This document shows, in pieces, positions 22,601 through 33,074 of a DNA stretch of 45,636 bases (position 1 is its first letter; every line of letters starts with the position of its first letter). The translations under genes and the position numbers were made by a program. Under the pieces are notes generated by a model. The model was not told where the DNA came from and ran no database searches. It saw nothing but the letters and a program-made list of their open reading frames with translations. The DNA is from Thecamonas trahens ATCC 50062. Its lineage: Eukaryota; Apusozoa; Apusomonadida; Apusomonadidae. The stretch covers positions 572,959-618,594 of the forward strand of contig NW_013657673.1 of NCBI RefSeq assembly GCF_000142905.1. The letters are read 5' to 3'.

Positions 22601-25600
22601 TAGGCGGCGAGTCTGCGCTTCAGCCGGGATGGCAGGTGTTTGGGCCCGGCAGCGTGTCGCTGGTGACCGGCGGGTTCGAGGCCGGGCATGAGCGGCCGCG
22701 TGCGGCGTGCAGCCTGCTGACCAAGACGCGTAAGATGCTTGCGGACGGGTTTTCGGCAGGCGTGCTCGTGAGCGTGGGGCCATCGGCAGCAGCGGGCCTC
22801 CTGGAGGCTCGCGGCGGTGCCGGATCTGTGGTTGCTGGGCGTGCGGGCCTTGTGTTTTCCGATGAGTTGGAGGCCGGTGAGCCTGCGCCGCGGGGGCGGG
22901 TGGTTGTTGGTTTTGAGTTTGGGGTGGAGACGCGGTTGGTGATGCGGTCGTGGGACTGTGACGGTGGCGGGCGAGTGTGGGGGGCCGTGAGCGGCCGCGA
23001 TGGGCTGTCTGTCATCAACGACGGTTTCGAGCACGAGCTGGGCGTGGTTTTTGAGGCAGTGCGTGGAGACGCCGGTGTTTGCCGTGTGAGCGTGGACGGC
23101 GACGAGCTGTTGGTGGTGGCGATGCCTTCTGGCTTTGCTGGGATGCTGCCACTGGGGCACGTAGGTGTGGGCGTGGTCAACGGCGCTGCGGCGACGATCA
23201 ACGCCGAGTTTCGGTGCCTCTCGTACAGCTACGGCGGGCCTGCGAGCCTGCGAGCTGGGGTGGTGGCAGAGGTGAGCAAGTGCGAGGCGCCGCCGGTGCC
23301 ATGGGTGCTCACGATTGGCGGGTACGGATTCCGGACCAAGGGCGGGGTGGACATGGGCGGTGTTGAGGCCGGAGCAACTGTACCGCCGATGATGATTGGT
23401 GTGGCCGCGACGGACCGGGCGGCGCTCTCGCCGCTGCGTGGGCCGCGAGGCCGGGGCCGCGGGCGGAGTCGGGGCCGGGGCCAGGGCCAAAGAGGTTTGG
23501 GCCGAGGTCGAGGTCGAGGCCGAGGCCGGGGGCGTGGAGGGCGGCGCGGGCCGGGTGCTGGCTTGCTTGGCGGCGTGCAGCTTGTGGTGTCACCAGGGAT
23601 GGCTGTGGAGTCTGGGCTGGTGAGCGTGCAGAGTGCAAGCCCTGTTGGCGATCATGTACGGCGAGGCAACCGAGACGGCGGCGGCGGTGTGGAGCGCCGG
23701 TGGATGGACGGAGGTGGGAGTGGAGGGCAGCGGCGTGGCGGCGAAGTTCTCGCGGGGCTCGAGTCTCGTCTAGTGCTCGACGAGTATGGAATGATCTCGC
23801 TGGACGACGGCGAGTACGCGAGCGGCGGCCATACGCTGGCAGATGGTGCGCGGTTTGGGCACACGAGCGTGAGCAACTACGCGCAGACCAAGGTGTTTGT
23901 GTTTGGTGGGTATGGGGCGAGCGGGCTCGCGCTGGACTCTGTTGTTGTGGGCAAGGTTGTGCGAGACGGGGTGGAGAGCTGGCAACGGATGGGCCGGAGC
24001 AAGGGCAGCGGAAGCGAGGTGCCGCGCGGGCGGGCGTGGCATGCTGCGGTTCAGCTCGGCGGGTACGGCGGGGCGAGCAAGATGGTTGTGATTGGCGGCG
24101 AGTATGTGACGGAGCGCGGTGTGCAGTATCTCGGCGATGTGTGGGAGCTGGAGACTGAGCGCGAGGAGTGGCGTGCTGTTGTGGTACGCGGCAAGTTTGA
24201 AGCGCGGTCGATGCATAGCGCGGTGGCTGTGGGCCTTGCGGGTGGCGACGGCGGAAGCGGCGGGGTGGGACTCGCGGGCGGGAGCCAGTTGGTGTATGTG
24301 TTTGGCGGACGCGGGCGGCGCGGGTATCTGGACGACGTGGTGAGCTACAACGGAGTGAGCCGGGTGTTCAGTTCTGTGAGTACGTGGGGAGCACGACCGC
24401 TGGGGCGAGCGGGGCATAGCGCGAGCGCGGTGGGCAAGTTCATGTATGTGTTTGGCGGGCGGAGCGGAGGCGGGCTGCTGGGCGATCTTGCACGGCTGGA
24501 CGTGCAGAGTGGCGAGTGGAGCCAGGTACTGCTTGCAACTTCGGGCGAGTTGCCGCTGGGACGGTTTGGCGGTGTCATGTGCATGGGCGGTGAACGTATG
24601 GTTGTGTACGGCGGATGGACGGAGAGTGGAGGCTGCGGGTGGGCGAACGACGTGTGGCATGGCGAGGTGGAGGAGGAGGCGCTTGGGCCAGGCGAGGTGG
24701 GCGAGGGCGGGATGGGCCGACTGGGTATGCGGATGCTACCTGGCGTGCAGCAGACGAGGCGACAGGCCGCCCGTGCGGGCCGAGCAGTGCTGGCTCGGCG
24801 GGCGACGGCGCCTGTGGTGGGGACGATGTCTGTCAAGACGCCGTTTGTGATGGGCGGCTCGGGAGTTGCGCTTGCGCCGTGGCGGGTGTGGCCGCAGGCG
24901 TGCAAGGTGACGGGCAACGGGCTGTACAGCGGGCGGGCGGGCGAGGAGCGCCGGGTGGTGGTTGCTGTGGCGGACGGGCGTGGCGAGGCGTACGAGTATG
25001 CGCTCGGGGCGCGGCAACGGATTGTGGTTGTGGCTGCGGGGCGGTCGTGGTTCTGGGGCTCCAAGGCAGGCGCGCGGATGAAGGTGGCGACCGAGGCCGA
25101 GGCGATCGGGCGCGGGGTGTACGGTGCGCAGTTTGTGCTCGACAGGATCGGAGTTTACGAGGTGGCGGTGTACTTTGAAGACGAGGACCACTGGCCGGTG
25201 CGGACAGCGATCGCGCGGCGGGTATGCGAGGTGACTGCAGGCGAGGTCGACGCGGCGCAGAGCGTCGTGCTTGCCGAACCGAAGAGCAGCGTGAGCGCCA
25301 ACGAAATGGTGGAGTGGCGGGTGGCGCTCCGCGACGAACACGGCAATCCGGTGGCCGGCAGCGAGCTGGAGGCAAGCCCCGCGGGCGGGCGGGTGATGGA
25401 CCACGGCGACGGGACGTACACGGCGCTGTGGGCATTTGTCCACGTCGGGCAATACAGCCTGGCACTTGCACGGGCTGGGCTGGTTGCGCCGGTTTGCGTG
25501 CGGGCTGGGCCGATGTGCGGACACAAGGCTGAGGTGCGGAGAACGAGTGAGGCAGCTGAGCTCGGGGCGTGGCGGCGGCTGCTAGAGGTGGGCGCTGCGC

Positions 25601-25881
25601 GCGACGAGTGGGGCAACCCGAGCGTGGTCGGGCTCTGTGCCGAGGCTGTCGGCGGGCTCGCAGCCACCAAGATTGCTATCGACGACGACGGCAAGGCCGT
25701 GGTCGACGTCAAGTCGTTTGTGGCCGGGCGGAGCATCCAGATCCGGGTGACGTTGGCCGGCGGGCGGTTGGACGTAGAGGGCTCGCCGGTTGAGATTGTT
25801 GTGGCAACCGAGAGTGACGACGAGAAGGACGATGAGGGCGAGAGTGGCAGCGTGCCGATCATGATTGTGATGCCCGAGTAA
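12589..25881 (+). CDS. Giant multidomain protein (~4,430 aa): OmpA-C-like, lectin-like, CxCxCH, Kelch and filamin-type modules
   Basis: Four long frames tile this interval (breaks at a TTTTT run 17419-17423, near 19090 and near 22045). Each break needs one added base, and the motifs continue across it, so I read one gene. Visible modules by residue: Cys-rich motifs CxCxCH and CCxC from 27 to 2430; concanavalin-like folds at about 718-944, 1078-1306 (GDGFALVLQSDP..NAIALEFD, the clearest L-type lectin match), 2185-2421, around 2700-2850 and 3331-3553; OmpA-C-like domains at about 1355-1486, 1575-1691, 1748-1861 and 3205-3320, each with an LxxxRAxxV..L...G(V/I/L)...R core; an RG-rich linker 3617-3660; Kelch repeats 3755-4034 (VFVFGGYG, YVFGGRG, YVFGGRS, VVYGGW); and filamin-type Ig repeats 4085-4404 (DEHGNPV...GDGTYTA). 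No signal peptide or membrane helix is seen, which favours a cytoplasmic scaffold. Function is unknown. Confidence 0.75.
23437..23565 (+). repeat. RG-rich low-complexity coding segment
   Basis: About 40 residues of alternating Arg-Gly (RGRGRSRGRGQ and similar) lie between the last OmpA/lectin block and the Kelch repeats of the giant protein. In other proteins RG/RGG tracts bind RNA or are methylated on arginine. Here it may simply be a flexible hinge. The DNA is a simple GGCCGAGGTCGA-type repeat. Confidence 0.85.
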
Positions 25882-25943
25882 AACGGATGTGGGCGAGTTG
25901 ATGGCTGTGGGCGGCAAGACTCGACTCGCAGAACTTGGGCAAG

Positions 25944-28599
25944 ATGAGCGTGTCGGTTAAGGTCATGTTTGCGCCAAACCCGCCTGTGGACATGACGTTC
26001 AACCCAAACGGAACGTTCTACGATGCCATTACGGCTGCGTCTACAGCATGCCGAGTGGTGGGTCGTCCACCTGCTGATCTCGTCCTTGTCCATGCCACCT
26101 CCCGAAAGGCAGTGTCGCAAGAGGTAGGGAAGCAGGGGGGGGGGTGGGGGGTTGGGGGGTGGCGGTTGTTTTCTGGCTCTCGTCTGGTTTGCCCGCGGGC
26201 ATGGGTGGCTTCTTTCGTCGACATGCATTCGTTGTTGTGTGAGGGGGCGTGGGGGGAAAGGGGGCGGGGCTGAGGGAGGGGGGAGGGGGGGGGGGGGGAG
26301 AGGGGGGAGAGGGGAGGGGAGGGGAGGGAGGGGGGAGAAGGAGGGGGGAATTGGGGAGGAGGGGGAGGAGGGAGGAGGGGAGGGGGAGGAAGGCGGGGAA
26401 GGGGGAGGGGGGAGTCTTCTGGCGTGACCTGTCATTTTTTGGCCATGGCTGTTTCAGATTGGCATCGGTTGCGTTGCATGCATGCAATGCATGGTACGGT
26501 GGCTAGAGGTGGGAGAGGACTCATGGAAAGAGTGAGGGCCCTGGGCTCTTTGGGCGTGGATAATTGTAGGAATGGGGCTCGCAATGGATTGCTGAGCTGG
26601 ATGGAGAGACGCTGGAGCTGCAGCTGGGGGCGAAGATTGCGGTGCCGATGGCGATTGATGCGCTGAAGCACGACGACCGCAAGATCTTTGTGGAGCTGAA
26701 GAAGCGGCTGATGGAGGACGAGTTTGCGTCGGTGTTTATCGACGCCAGCGGGCTCAGTGAGCTCATTCGGCTGGTGAAGGAGAGCAAGGGCAACCTGCTC
26801 GCAGCAGTGCTTGCGGTGCTGCCGCTGGCGATGAACTACGCCGAGTGGTCGATTCTGAGCGAGGATGTGGTGTTCAAGATTGCGGAAGGCATCACGTCGC
26901 CCAAGTCGAACATTGTGTCCAACTCGCTGGCGCTGATGCAAGGATATGGAAGCTCAGGGCCTGAGGCTGTTGCGGTCCTCCGGGCGGCGGTTCTCGCGCT
27001 TACGGGGCGACGAGCGCCGGGCCGCCGTCCAAGCCGTACGAGGCCGTGGTCAAGGCGCTGGTCAACTCTGCGGATCTCAACGTGCGGGCCCATGCACTGT
27101 CTGTGATCACGACGCTCCTGCTTGCGACCAAGATGGGAGATGAGCGAAACGCCATGATCGCGGCGCTCTCCGAGCTCGACTTTCCGACCGAGGTCAAGAA
27201 CCTGGTGATGGACACGTCGTCGGGCTTTGCCGAGTCTAGCGAAACGCGGGCGTTCATGACAGCGTGGCTGGAGCCAAAGCAGGCTCTGCTCCAGGAGTCG
27301 TTCTCGTACGACAAGACTGAGCATGCGGACAAGCTTGCGATGCTGTGGCACACGGTGTACCCGACGGAGCAGCTCGAGGGCGAGGTGACGACGCAGTGGA
27401 AGAAGTTTGGCTTTGCCAACGCGGATCCGCGGGCAGACATGAATCGGACGGGAGTGTTTGGCCTCCACTGCCTCCACTACATGTGCTGCAAGGACCCGGT
27501 GGAGTTTGCGACACTCATCCAGTCGCAGCAGACGCGGACGGACCGCGACTATCCGCTGGCAGGCGCGGCGATGAGCATGGCGGATCTTGTGGCAAAGGAG
27601 TTTGCGCTCAAGGCAAACGAGCATGACGTGGCGCCTGCCATTCTGCTCGACCACCCAAACGCAGTGGAGGAGATCTTCTGCGTGTGCGTCAATGTGGCGG
27701 ACCAGATCTGGGTCTCGTTTGGAGGCGAGTACATTGACTATCCGATGGTGGTGGCCATTGCGCGCAAGACGCTGCAGGAGGTGCTTGGACGGCGGCCGTC
27801 GAGCATTGATGCGCTTGTCCGCGCAGCCGGGCAGGCGGTGACACAGCTCAAGGCCAAGGCCGGATCGATCGAGGAGACGTTTGCGGCGATGGGACTCACG
27901 GCCGAGACGGCCGAGACGGAGCAGACGCTGGCGATGAAGGCCGCACTGGTGGAGGAGATGATGCCGGTGGTGAAGGAGCAGCTGAAGGCGGTGCTCATGC
28001 GCGGCGTCCCGCTCTTCTTCCCGCCGTCGGGCAAGGTCAAGCAGCCGGTCGGCGTGCGGCTCCAACTCAACTCTCTCGGCAGCCTGCTAGCGTTCACGGC
28101 CAAGGATGCGGCTGGCGAGGCCGCCATCGGTGGCGTGGTCCAGGTCCCGGTCGCCTCGATTGCCGATGTGGTGACCGGTGGCACATGCCCGATGTTTGCC
28201 GATCCCAAGAAGCAGGTCTCGCTCGACAAGGCGCTGTCGATCGCGCTCTTGCTAGCGACACCCATCGGCCCCGAGGACAACCCGCAGGTCGCCGTCCAGT
28301 TTGCCGCCACCGACCGGCGCACGTTTGCCACCGTCACCGAGGGCATCCGGTCGCTCCTCGGCCGGCCGCTCGAGGCCGAGACCTCAATCGAGGACGCCGA
28401 GCGGCTGGCAGACATGCAGCTCCGCATCCGTCTCATCGAGCTCGACGGCGACGTCAACCTGCCAACTGTCGAGCCCGCCCTTCCGCCGCCGCCGCCCTCG
28501 TTCGCCTTTGTTGTTCCCGAGGCCGATCTTGTGCTTGCTGGGCGCGAGCAGCCGTTCCGGGTGCCGAACGAGATCGTGGCCCCGTCGTCGTCGTCGTAA
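25944..28599 (+). CDS. ELMO: ELMO/CED-12 family protein (Rac GEF complex subunit)
   Basis: ELMO proteins pair with DOCK-type exchange factors to activate Rac in phagocytosis and motility. Exon 1 is 25944-26123 (60 codons; ubiquitin/RBD-like start MSVSVKVMFAPNPPVDM). The intron is 26124-26569 (GTAGGG...TGTAG, 446 bases). Exon 2 runs to 28599. The joined length of about 736 residues fits the family (human ELMO1 is 727). Order: RBD-like domain; Armadillo-like repeats; ELMO domain at about 314-470 (W..FGFANADPRADMNRTGVFGLHCL, then EEIFCVCVNVADQIW); PH-like domain at about 532-687 (VPVASIADVVTGGTCPMF); and a C-terminal polyproline tail (LPPPPPSF) where DOCK SH3 binding occurs in animals. One frame slip in a GGGG run (27003-27006) is repaired by one G. 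It follows the giant gene by only 62 bases. Confidence 0.9.
26130..26420 (+). repeat. G-rich polypurine tract in the ELMO intron
   Basis: Most of the intron is runs of G broken by single A residues on the transcribed-sense strand. 26272-26350 is entirely purine. Many GGG blocks lie close enough for quadruplex or triplex formation. The intron lacks a normal pyrimidine tract until just before TGTAG at 26569. Confidence 0.9.
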
Positions 28600-30053
28600 A
28601 CAACTATTGCTTTGAGCATGGGGGTGACGCGCATGAGCATTGGCGAGAAAATGGTGATCAAGAAAACGGTGCCGCCGCACACGACAGAGAGATCAGACGG
28701 TGGAAAGAAACAGGTCACGACAATTGATTTGCACCAGATGCAGACCAGTGGCACACGTTTGGCTACGTTGTTGTGTTGGGTGACGGATGGTTGATGCGAT
28801 GGGGGGAGGGGGGGGGGGGGGGGGGGGAAAGGAAAGGAGGGGGATCCTCTTTTTCTTAAAAAACCCATGGGGAACGGGGGTTCTACCATCGCCACCCACG
28901 GGGTTACCGCCCCGCAAACCTTTTACCTCGTTGACCAGGGACTGGGATCCCTGAAACAGGCCTCAAGCCTTTTGATGGGGGTGGGTGGGGGGGGCAGGGC
29001 CTGTCTCGTACCACGCTGCTCTTGATTGTCTTTCCCGGCGCCCCCCCCACCCGAACATGATCTAAAAAGNNNNNNNNNNNNNNNNNNNNNNNNNNNNNNN
29101 NNNNNNNNNNNNNNNNNNNNNNNNNNNNNNNNNNNNNNNNNNNNNNNNNNNNNNNNNNNNNNNNNNNNNNNNNNNNNNNNNNNNNNNNNNNNNNNNNNNN
29201 NNNNNNNNNNNNNNNNNNNNNNNNNNNNNNNNNNNNNNNNNNNNNNNNNNNNNNNNNNNNNNNNNNNNNNNNNNNNNNNNNNNNNNNNNNNNNNNNNNNN
29301 NNNNNNNNNNNNNNNNNNNNNNNNNNNNNNNNNNNNNNNNNNNNNNNNNNNNNNNNNNNNNNNNNNNNNNNNNNNNNNNNNNNNNNNNNNNNNNNNNNNN
29401 NNNNNNNNNNNNNNNNNNNNNNNNNNNNNNNNNNNNNNNNNNNNNNNNNNNNNNNNNNNNNNNNNNNNNNNNNNNNNNNNNNNNNNNNNNNNNNNNNNNN
29501 NNNNNNNNNNNNNNNNNNNNNNNNNNNNNNNNNNNNNNNNNNNNNNNNNNNNNNNNNNNNNNNNNNNNNNNNNNNNNNNNNNNNNNNNNNNNNNNNNNNN
29601 NNNNNNNNNNNNNNNNNNNNNNNNNNNNNNNNNNNNNNNNNNNNNNNGGGGGGGAGGGGGGGGGGAAGGCGACAAGGGCAGGCAAGGGATGTACCATGTG
29701 TAGGTATGGGAGTAGGGTGAGTGGCTCACTCTGGGTTATGGTGGGTATGTGCTGTGGTATGTGCTGTGGGCGGCCGTCTGGCTTGGCTGGCTGGCTGGCT
29801 GGCTGGCGGACTTGGCGGACGGGTCGGCCTGGCGGACGGGTCGGCCTGGCATGGCATGTCATGGCATGTCATTGTATGGGATGACATGGTATGACATGGT
29901 ATGGTATGGCTGTGCCTGGATTGTCTGGTGGCGCGGTCGGACGGTCGGACGCGGGTGCGTGGTGCTCCCCGGCTCCCGATGCCAATGCTGATGTCGATGG
30001 CGGTACTATGGCAATGCCGCGATGTCGATGCTGATGTATGGTGACGGCAACAG
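28600..30053. other. Gene-poor interval containing a 578-base assembly gap
   Basis: Bases 29070-29647 are Ns. The flanks are low-complexity (G-run at 28800-28827, C and G runs at 28990-29060 and 29648-29665) and no coding frame is convincing. The missing first exon of TMEM50 is expected somewhere here, most likely in the gap. Simple repeats lie at 29785-29808 (GGCT)n, 29814-29847 (17-base unit, two copies) and 29851-29870 (10-base unit, two copies). Confidence 0.85.
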
Positions 30054-30559
30054 TTTGCCATCGGTTGGTGGATGTGGATCGATGCTCATGCGTATGTGGA
30101 CCACATCAACGACAAGGCCATCGGCTTTGACTTTTACATCCCCGGCCTGCTCTCCACTGGCGGCCTCGTCATGTACGCAAGCTCTATCGTGCTTCCCCCA
30201 CCCCCACCCTGACCCCTCCCTGTCGTCTCTTACTCCCCTCGCTCACTCACGTTGCATGCTCTCCGCCACGCCACAGGATGAACCTGGTCTCGCCCGGCCA
30301 GCTCAGCAACGACGCCAGCTCGATGTTCTCCAACGGGTCGGCCGACCGTGCGCGGGTCTTCTTCCTCATTGCCCTCGTCATTACCTTTGCTGGTGTCATT
30401 GGCGGGTTCTGGATCATGGCCGCCCACTACGCTAGCGACTCGGACAAGGTCAAGACCACATGGCCCGGCGCCGCCATCGTTCTCCAGCAGCTCTGCCTCC
30501 TCGCATCAGGCCTTATCTTCTTCTTTGGTCGCGACGAGGGCGAGGCGTCGTCCTTCTAA
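30054..30559 (+). CDS. TMEM50: TMEM50 family membrane protein, first exon missing
   Basis: Small four-helix membrane protein of the secretory pathway, conserved across eukaryotes. Two exons are visible: 30054-30172 (FAIGWWMWIDAHAYVDH...GLLSTGGLVM) and 30277-30559 (MNLVSPGQLSNDA...FFFGRDEGEASSF). They are separated by a 104-base intron (GTACGC...CCACAG). The splice yields LVMMNLVSPGQ, matching the family's LMINAVSNGQ. The first visible exon is preceded by an acceptor (GGCAACAG). The 133 residues present leave about 25-30 N-terminal residues unaccounted for, which agrees with one short upstream exon hidden in or near the N gap. The WPGAAIVLQ...SGLIFFFGR ending is diagnostic. 204 bases separate its stop from the next gene. 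Confidence 0.88.
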
Positions 30560-30763
30560 AGCAACACCTCCTCCCCTTCCCTGCTGCACACCAGATCAAC
30601 CCTTCTCTGCTGCACACCAGAAGACCCAGTTGCAGAGCGCGGAAGCTCCCGTCGTAGCTGGCACTGTTCAGCCCCCCCCCCCTCGCCCCCCCCCCCCCCC
30701 CTCCCTCCTCCCCCCCTGGGTAGCCAGCAAACACCGCACTCGCTGTCACCTCGCGCGACAGTG
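30560..30763. other. Short intergenic region with poly-C tracts
   Basis: It holds a tandem-like pair of segments sharing ctgctgcacaccag (about 30580-30622) and long C runs at 30675-30715. No gene is seen. Confidence 0.6.
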
Positions 30764-31768
30764 ATGGCAACCTGGGGTGGAAAGGGCGAGACGGAAGGAG
30801 GTGGCAGTGCGACGGCGGTGGCGGCGACGGCGGTGGCGGCAGCGACGACGACGACCGAGGCAGAGGCGAGCGGCGGGACGGACGATGCGCGGTGGGCTTG
30901 GGGCGAGTTCTGCAAGCTCGTGGCGCGTGCGCCGGGAGACAAGGCGGTGGTCAAGGCCTTTGCGGGCTTGCCCGGGGCAGAGACGCTTTACTTTCGATCC
31001 GGAAAGGCGCTGTATCTCCTGCTGCTTAAGTACTCGGTCATCGGCTACGTGGAGGACGAGGCAAGCGGCGGTCTGCTCGACACGCGTGCTCTGTTTGGTA
31101 TCGGATCAGCGGCGCCGGTCCGCGAGGGCGTGCTCAGCATTGTTGGGTTGGAGCGGCTGACCAACGTGCAGATGGCCATGGCCACCGTGCTCGCCGAGAA
31201 GGTGCCCGGCGATGTGCTCGAGGCTGGCGTCTGGCGCGGTGGCGTGCTTGTGGTCATGGCAGGCATGTTGCACATATCTGGCGCCGCCGCCGCGGGCCGC
31301 ACCATCTATGGCGCAGACTCGTTTGCAGGCCTGCCTGATGTTGGCAGCTCATCGAATCCCGATGAGAGCTCGCGATTTGCTGCTGGCGACTTTGCGGTGA
31401 GCAAAGAGGAGGTCGAGAGCATCTTATCTGCCTATGGCCTCGCCGAGCGGGTCACCCTTGTGGAAGGCTGGTTTGAGGAGAGTCTTCCACCGCTGGCCGA
31501 GGTAGGCCTGCAGCTGGCTCTTCTCCGCGTCGACGGCGATCTGTACGCCTCGACATGGACCGTCCTCACCACGCTCTACGACGCCGTCGTTCCTGGCGGC
31601 TTTGTCATCATTGACGACTACGGCGCGCTAGCCTGTTGCCGCGCTGCCGTCGATGCCTTTCGACGCCAGCGCGGCATTGTCACGCCGCTCATCTGGGTCG
31701 ACCTCTCGGCAGTGTACTGGCGCAAGGAGCGACACCTTGCTTGGGCAGGACTAGCAGAGAGCTCATAA
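30764..31768 (+). CDS. TylF/MycF-type class I SAM-dependent O-methyltransferase
   Basis: 334 residues from ATG 30764 (the GTG just before it is ignored). After a Gly/Ala/Thr-rich lead, the TylF family pattern is plain: LTNVQMAMATVLAEKVPGDVLEAGVWRGG (SAM-binding motif I, about residues 140-155), YGADSFAGLPD, then LLRVDGDLYASTW and GGFVIIDDYGA (about 255-285). The aspartates in the last two match the divalent metal ligands of MycF and macrocin methyltransferase. Characterised members methylate sugar hydroxyls in bacterial natural products; the eukaryotic substrate is not predictable, although a glycan or sugar-like acceptor is reasonable. No signal peptide. A bacterial origin by ancient transfer is possible, but its base composition is like its neighbours. 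Confidence 0.85.
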   Translation: MATWGGKGETEGGGSATAVAATAVAAATTTTEAEASGGTDDARWAWGEFCKLVARAPGDKAVVKAFAGLPGAETLYFRSGKALYLLLLKYSVIGYVEDEASGGLLDTRALFGIGSAAPVREGVLSIVGLERLTNVQMAMATVLAEKVPGDVLEAGVWRGGVLVVMAGMLHISGAAAAGRTIYGADSFAGLPDVGSSSNPDESSRFAAGDFAVSKEEVESILSAYGLAERVTLVEGWFEESLPPLAEVGLQLALLRVDGDLYASTWTVLTTLYDAVVPGGFVIIDDYGALACCRAAVDAFRRQRGIVTPLIWVDLSAVYWRKERHLAWAGLAESS

Positions 31769-32066
31769 CTTTGTCCCTTCCCCAAACCACCGTCCATGCG
31801 GGCATGGTCATTGCTCCTCCTTGCACTGCATTGGACGATGTGGCTGAAGCCATGGCTTGTGTGGCTGCGTTGGCTGCTACTCCGTCTTGGGACACATGAG
31901 CTTGGGAGTGCTCGAGCCACTGACTCGAGGCGCGCCTCTGCAATATGGCTGTAAGCCTTGGCAAGGCGTGCTCGGTCCGAGCCAGATCCCAAGCCTTGGT
32001 TGGGCCCGTGCTCCGTGCGTTGGTCGTCTCACGCCGCTACACCTGGCTTTTCACTTCTTCTGAAAC
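31769..32066. other. Intergenic region, nothing recognised
   Basis: 298 bases between the methyltransferase stop and the light-chain start. Short frames on both strands lack domains, composition or codon use typical of the local genes. It presumably contains the promoter of the downstream gene. Confidence 0.5.
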
Positions 32067-33033
32067 ATGTCGAAGCGTCGCACCAAGCGCAAGTCGTCGT
32101 TCGGCATCGCGAGCGAGGTACGCATGAGGGGCAAGGAGCGAAATGCAGCAATGCACACGCAACTTGGGTAGTTGACCTGCCTCTGCGCATGTGATGTTTC
32201 TTGCAGGACGTGCTTGTGTGCAGGGACGGCCGGGAGGGTGCGCGTGCGCTGGGGGCCAAAGTCTCGTTTTTCACCCGAACTCACTGCATCAGGCGCGGGG
32301 GCGACCAAACTCACCCTGTGGCGAACGGCATGGGGCGGTTGCGGGACGGTTGCCATGCGGTGCGTGTAAGGACAGGATACTCTTACTTCGGACACCATTG
32401 GTACGTGCGAAGAAGCAGGCTGTGTGTGGTTGTGGGCTCACGGGTGGTTGTGGTTGTGGTTGTGGGGGCGGGGAGCGGGCAGCGGCCACCAGTGGGCGCC
32501 TGACGTCGGTTGGGGCATTTTTTTGCGCAGGTTCCTTTCTTTGGTAGTCTGTGAGGGGGGCGGTAACTCACATTTGATGGCAATGATTGCGGGTTGCAGC
32601 CGAGTACAAGGAGCTCTTCGAGTACATTGATGGCGAGGGCAAGGGCTACATCACCAAATCGGACTTGTCGAACCAGCTCATGTCGAACGGGATCCGCAAG
32701 ACGGCCAAGGAGATCGACGACCTGTGGAAGTCTGCCGGCGGTGGCTCGCAGTGCGACTTCAACTCGTTTGTCATGATGATCGACGCCAAGAACTCGACAC
32801 TGGTGCCGAGCGCAACGCTCAAGGAGGCTATCGACACCATCGACCGCAACGAGCTCGGTTTCGGTGCCGATCCCTCTGGCCGCATCCTTGCCGACCGCCT
32901 CGAGGAAATGCTCCTCGAGCTCGGCGACAAGCTGTCGGGCGAGGAGGTGGATGCCTTCATGTCGTCGCTCAAGATCGATGGCCGCGGCTACACCGAGACC
33001 GAAGCCATGCTCAACCTCCTTCTCAACAACTAG
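32067..33033 (+). CDS. Myosin regulatory light chain-like EF-hand protein
   Basis: Exon 1 (32067-32117) encodes MSKRRTKRKSSFGIASE. Exon 2 (32605-33033) encodes YKELFEYIDGEGKGYITKSDL onward, with a 487-base intron from GTACGC to ...GCCGAG. The earlier AG at 32599 would be out of phase, so the acceptor is uncertain. The joined length of 159 residues and the order (basic N terminus with a KRKSSFG site like the phosphorylatable RxTS of regulatory light chains, EF-hand 1, degenerate hands, then ELGDKLSGEEVDAFMSSLKIDGRG) fit myosin II regulatory light chains, which bind the heavy-chain IQ motif. Calcium-binding loops are mostly degenerate; only the first, D-G-E-G-K-G-Y, is near canonical. A calmodulin-like protein of other function is the alternative. 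Confidence 0.68.
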
Positions 33034-33074
33034 CTGACCCGCGTCTGGCTCGTAAAGTACCCATCACCTTGCGC

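Noticed and set aside
26456-26500. Possible micro-exon in the ELMO intron (TTTCAG ... ATG/GTACGG)
   Set aside because: Direct joining of 26123 to 26570 already gives the expected RBD-like sequence and total length.
28600-28895. Minus-strand hydrophobic peptide VCGGTVFLITIFSPMLMRV
   Set aside because: The frame runs into antisense of the ELMO 3' end with no stop, and no splice signals bound it.
29070-29647. Long open frames spanning the N run
   Set aside because: They consist of undetermined bases only.
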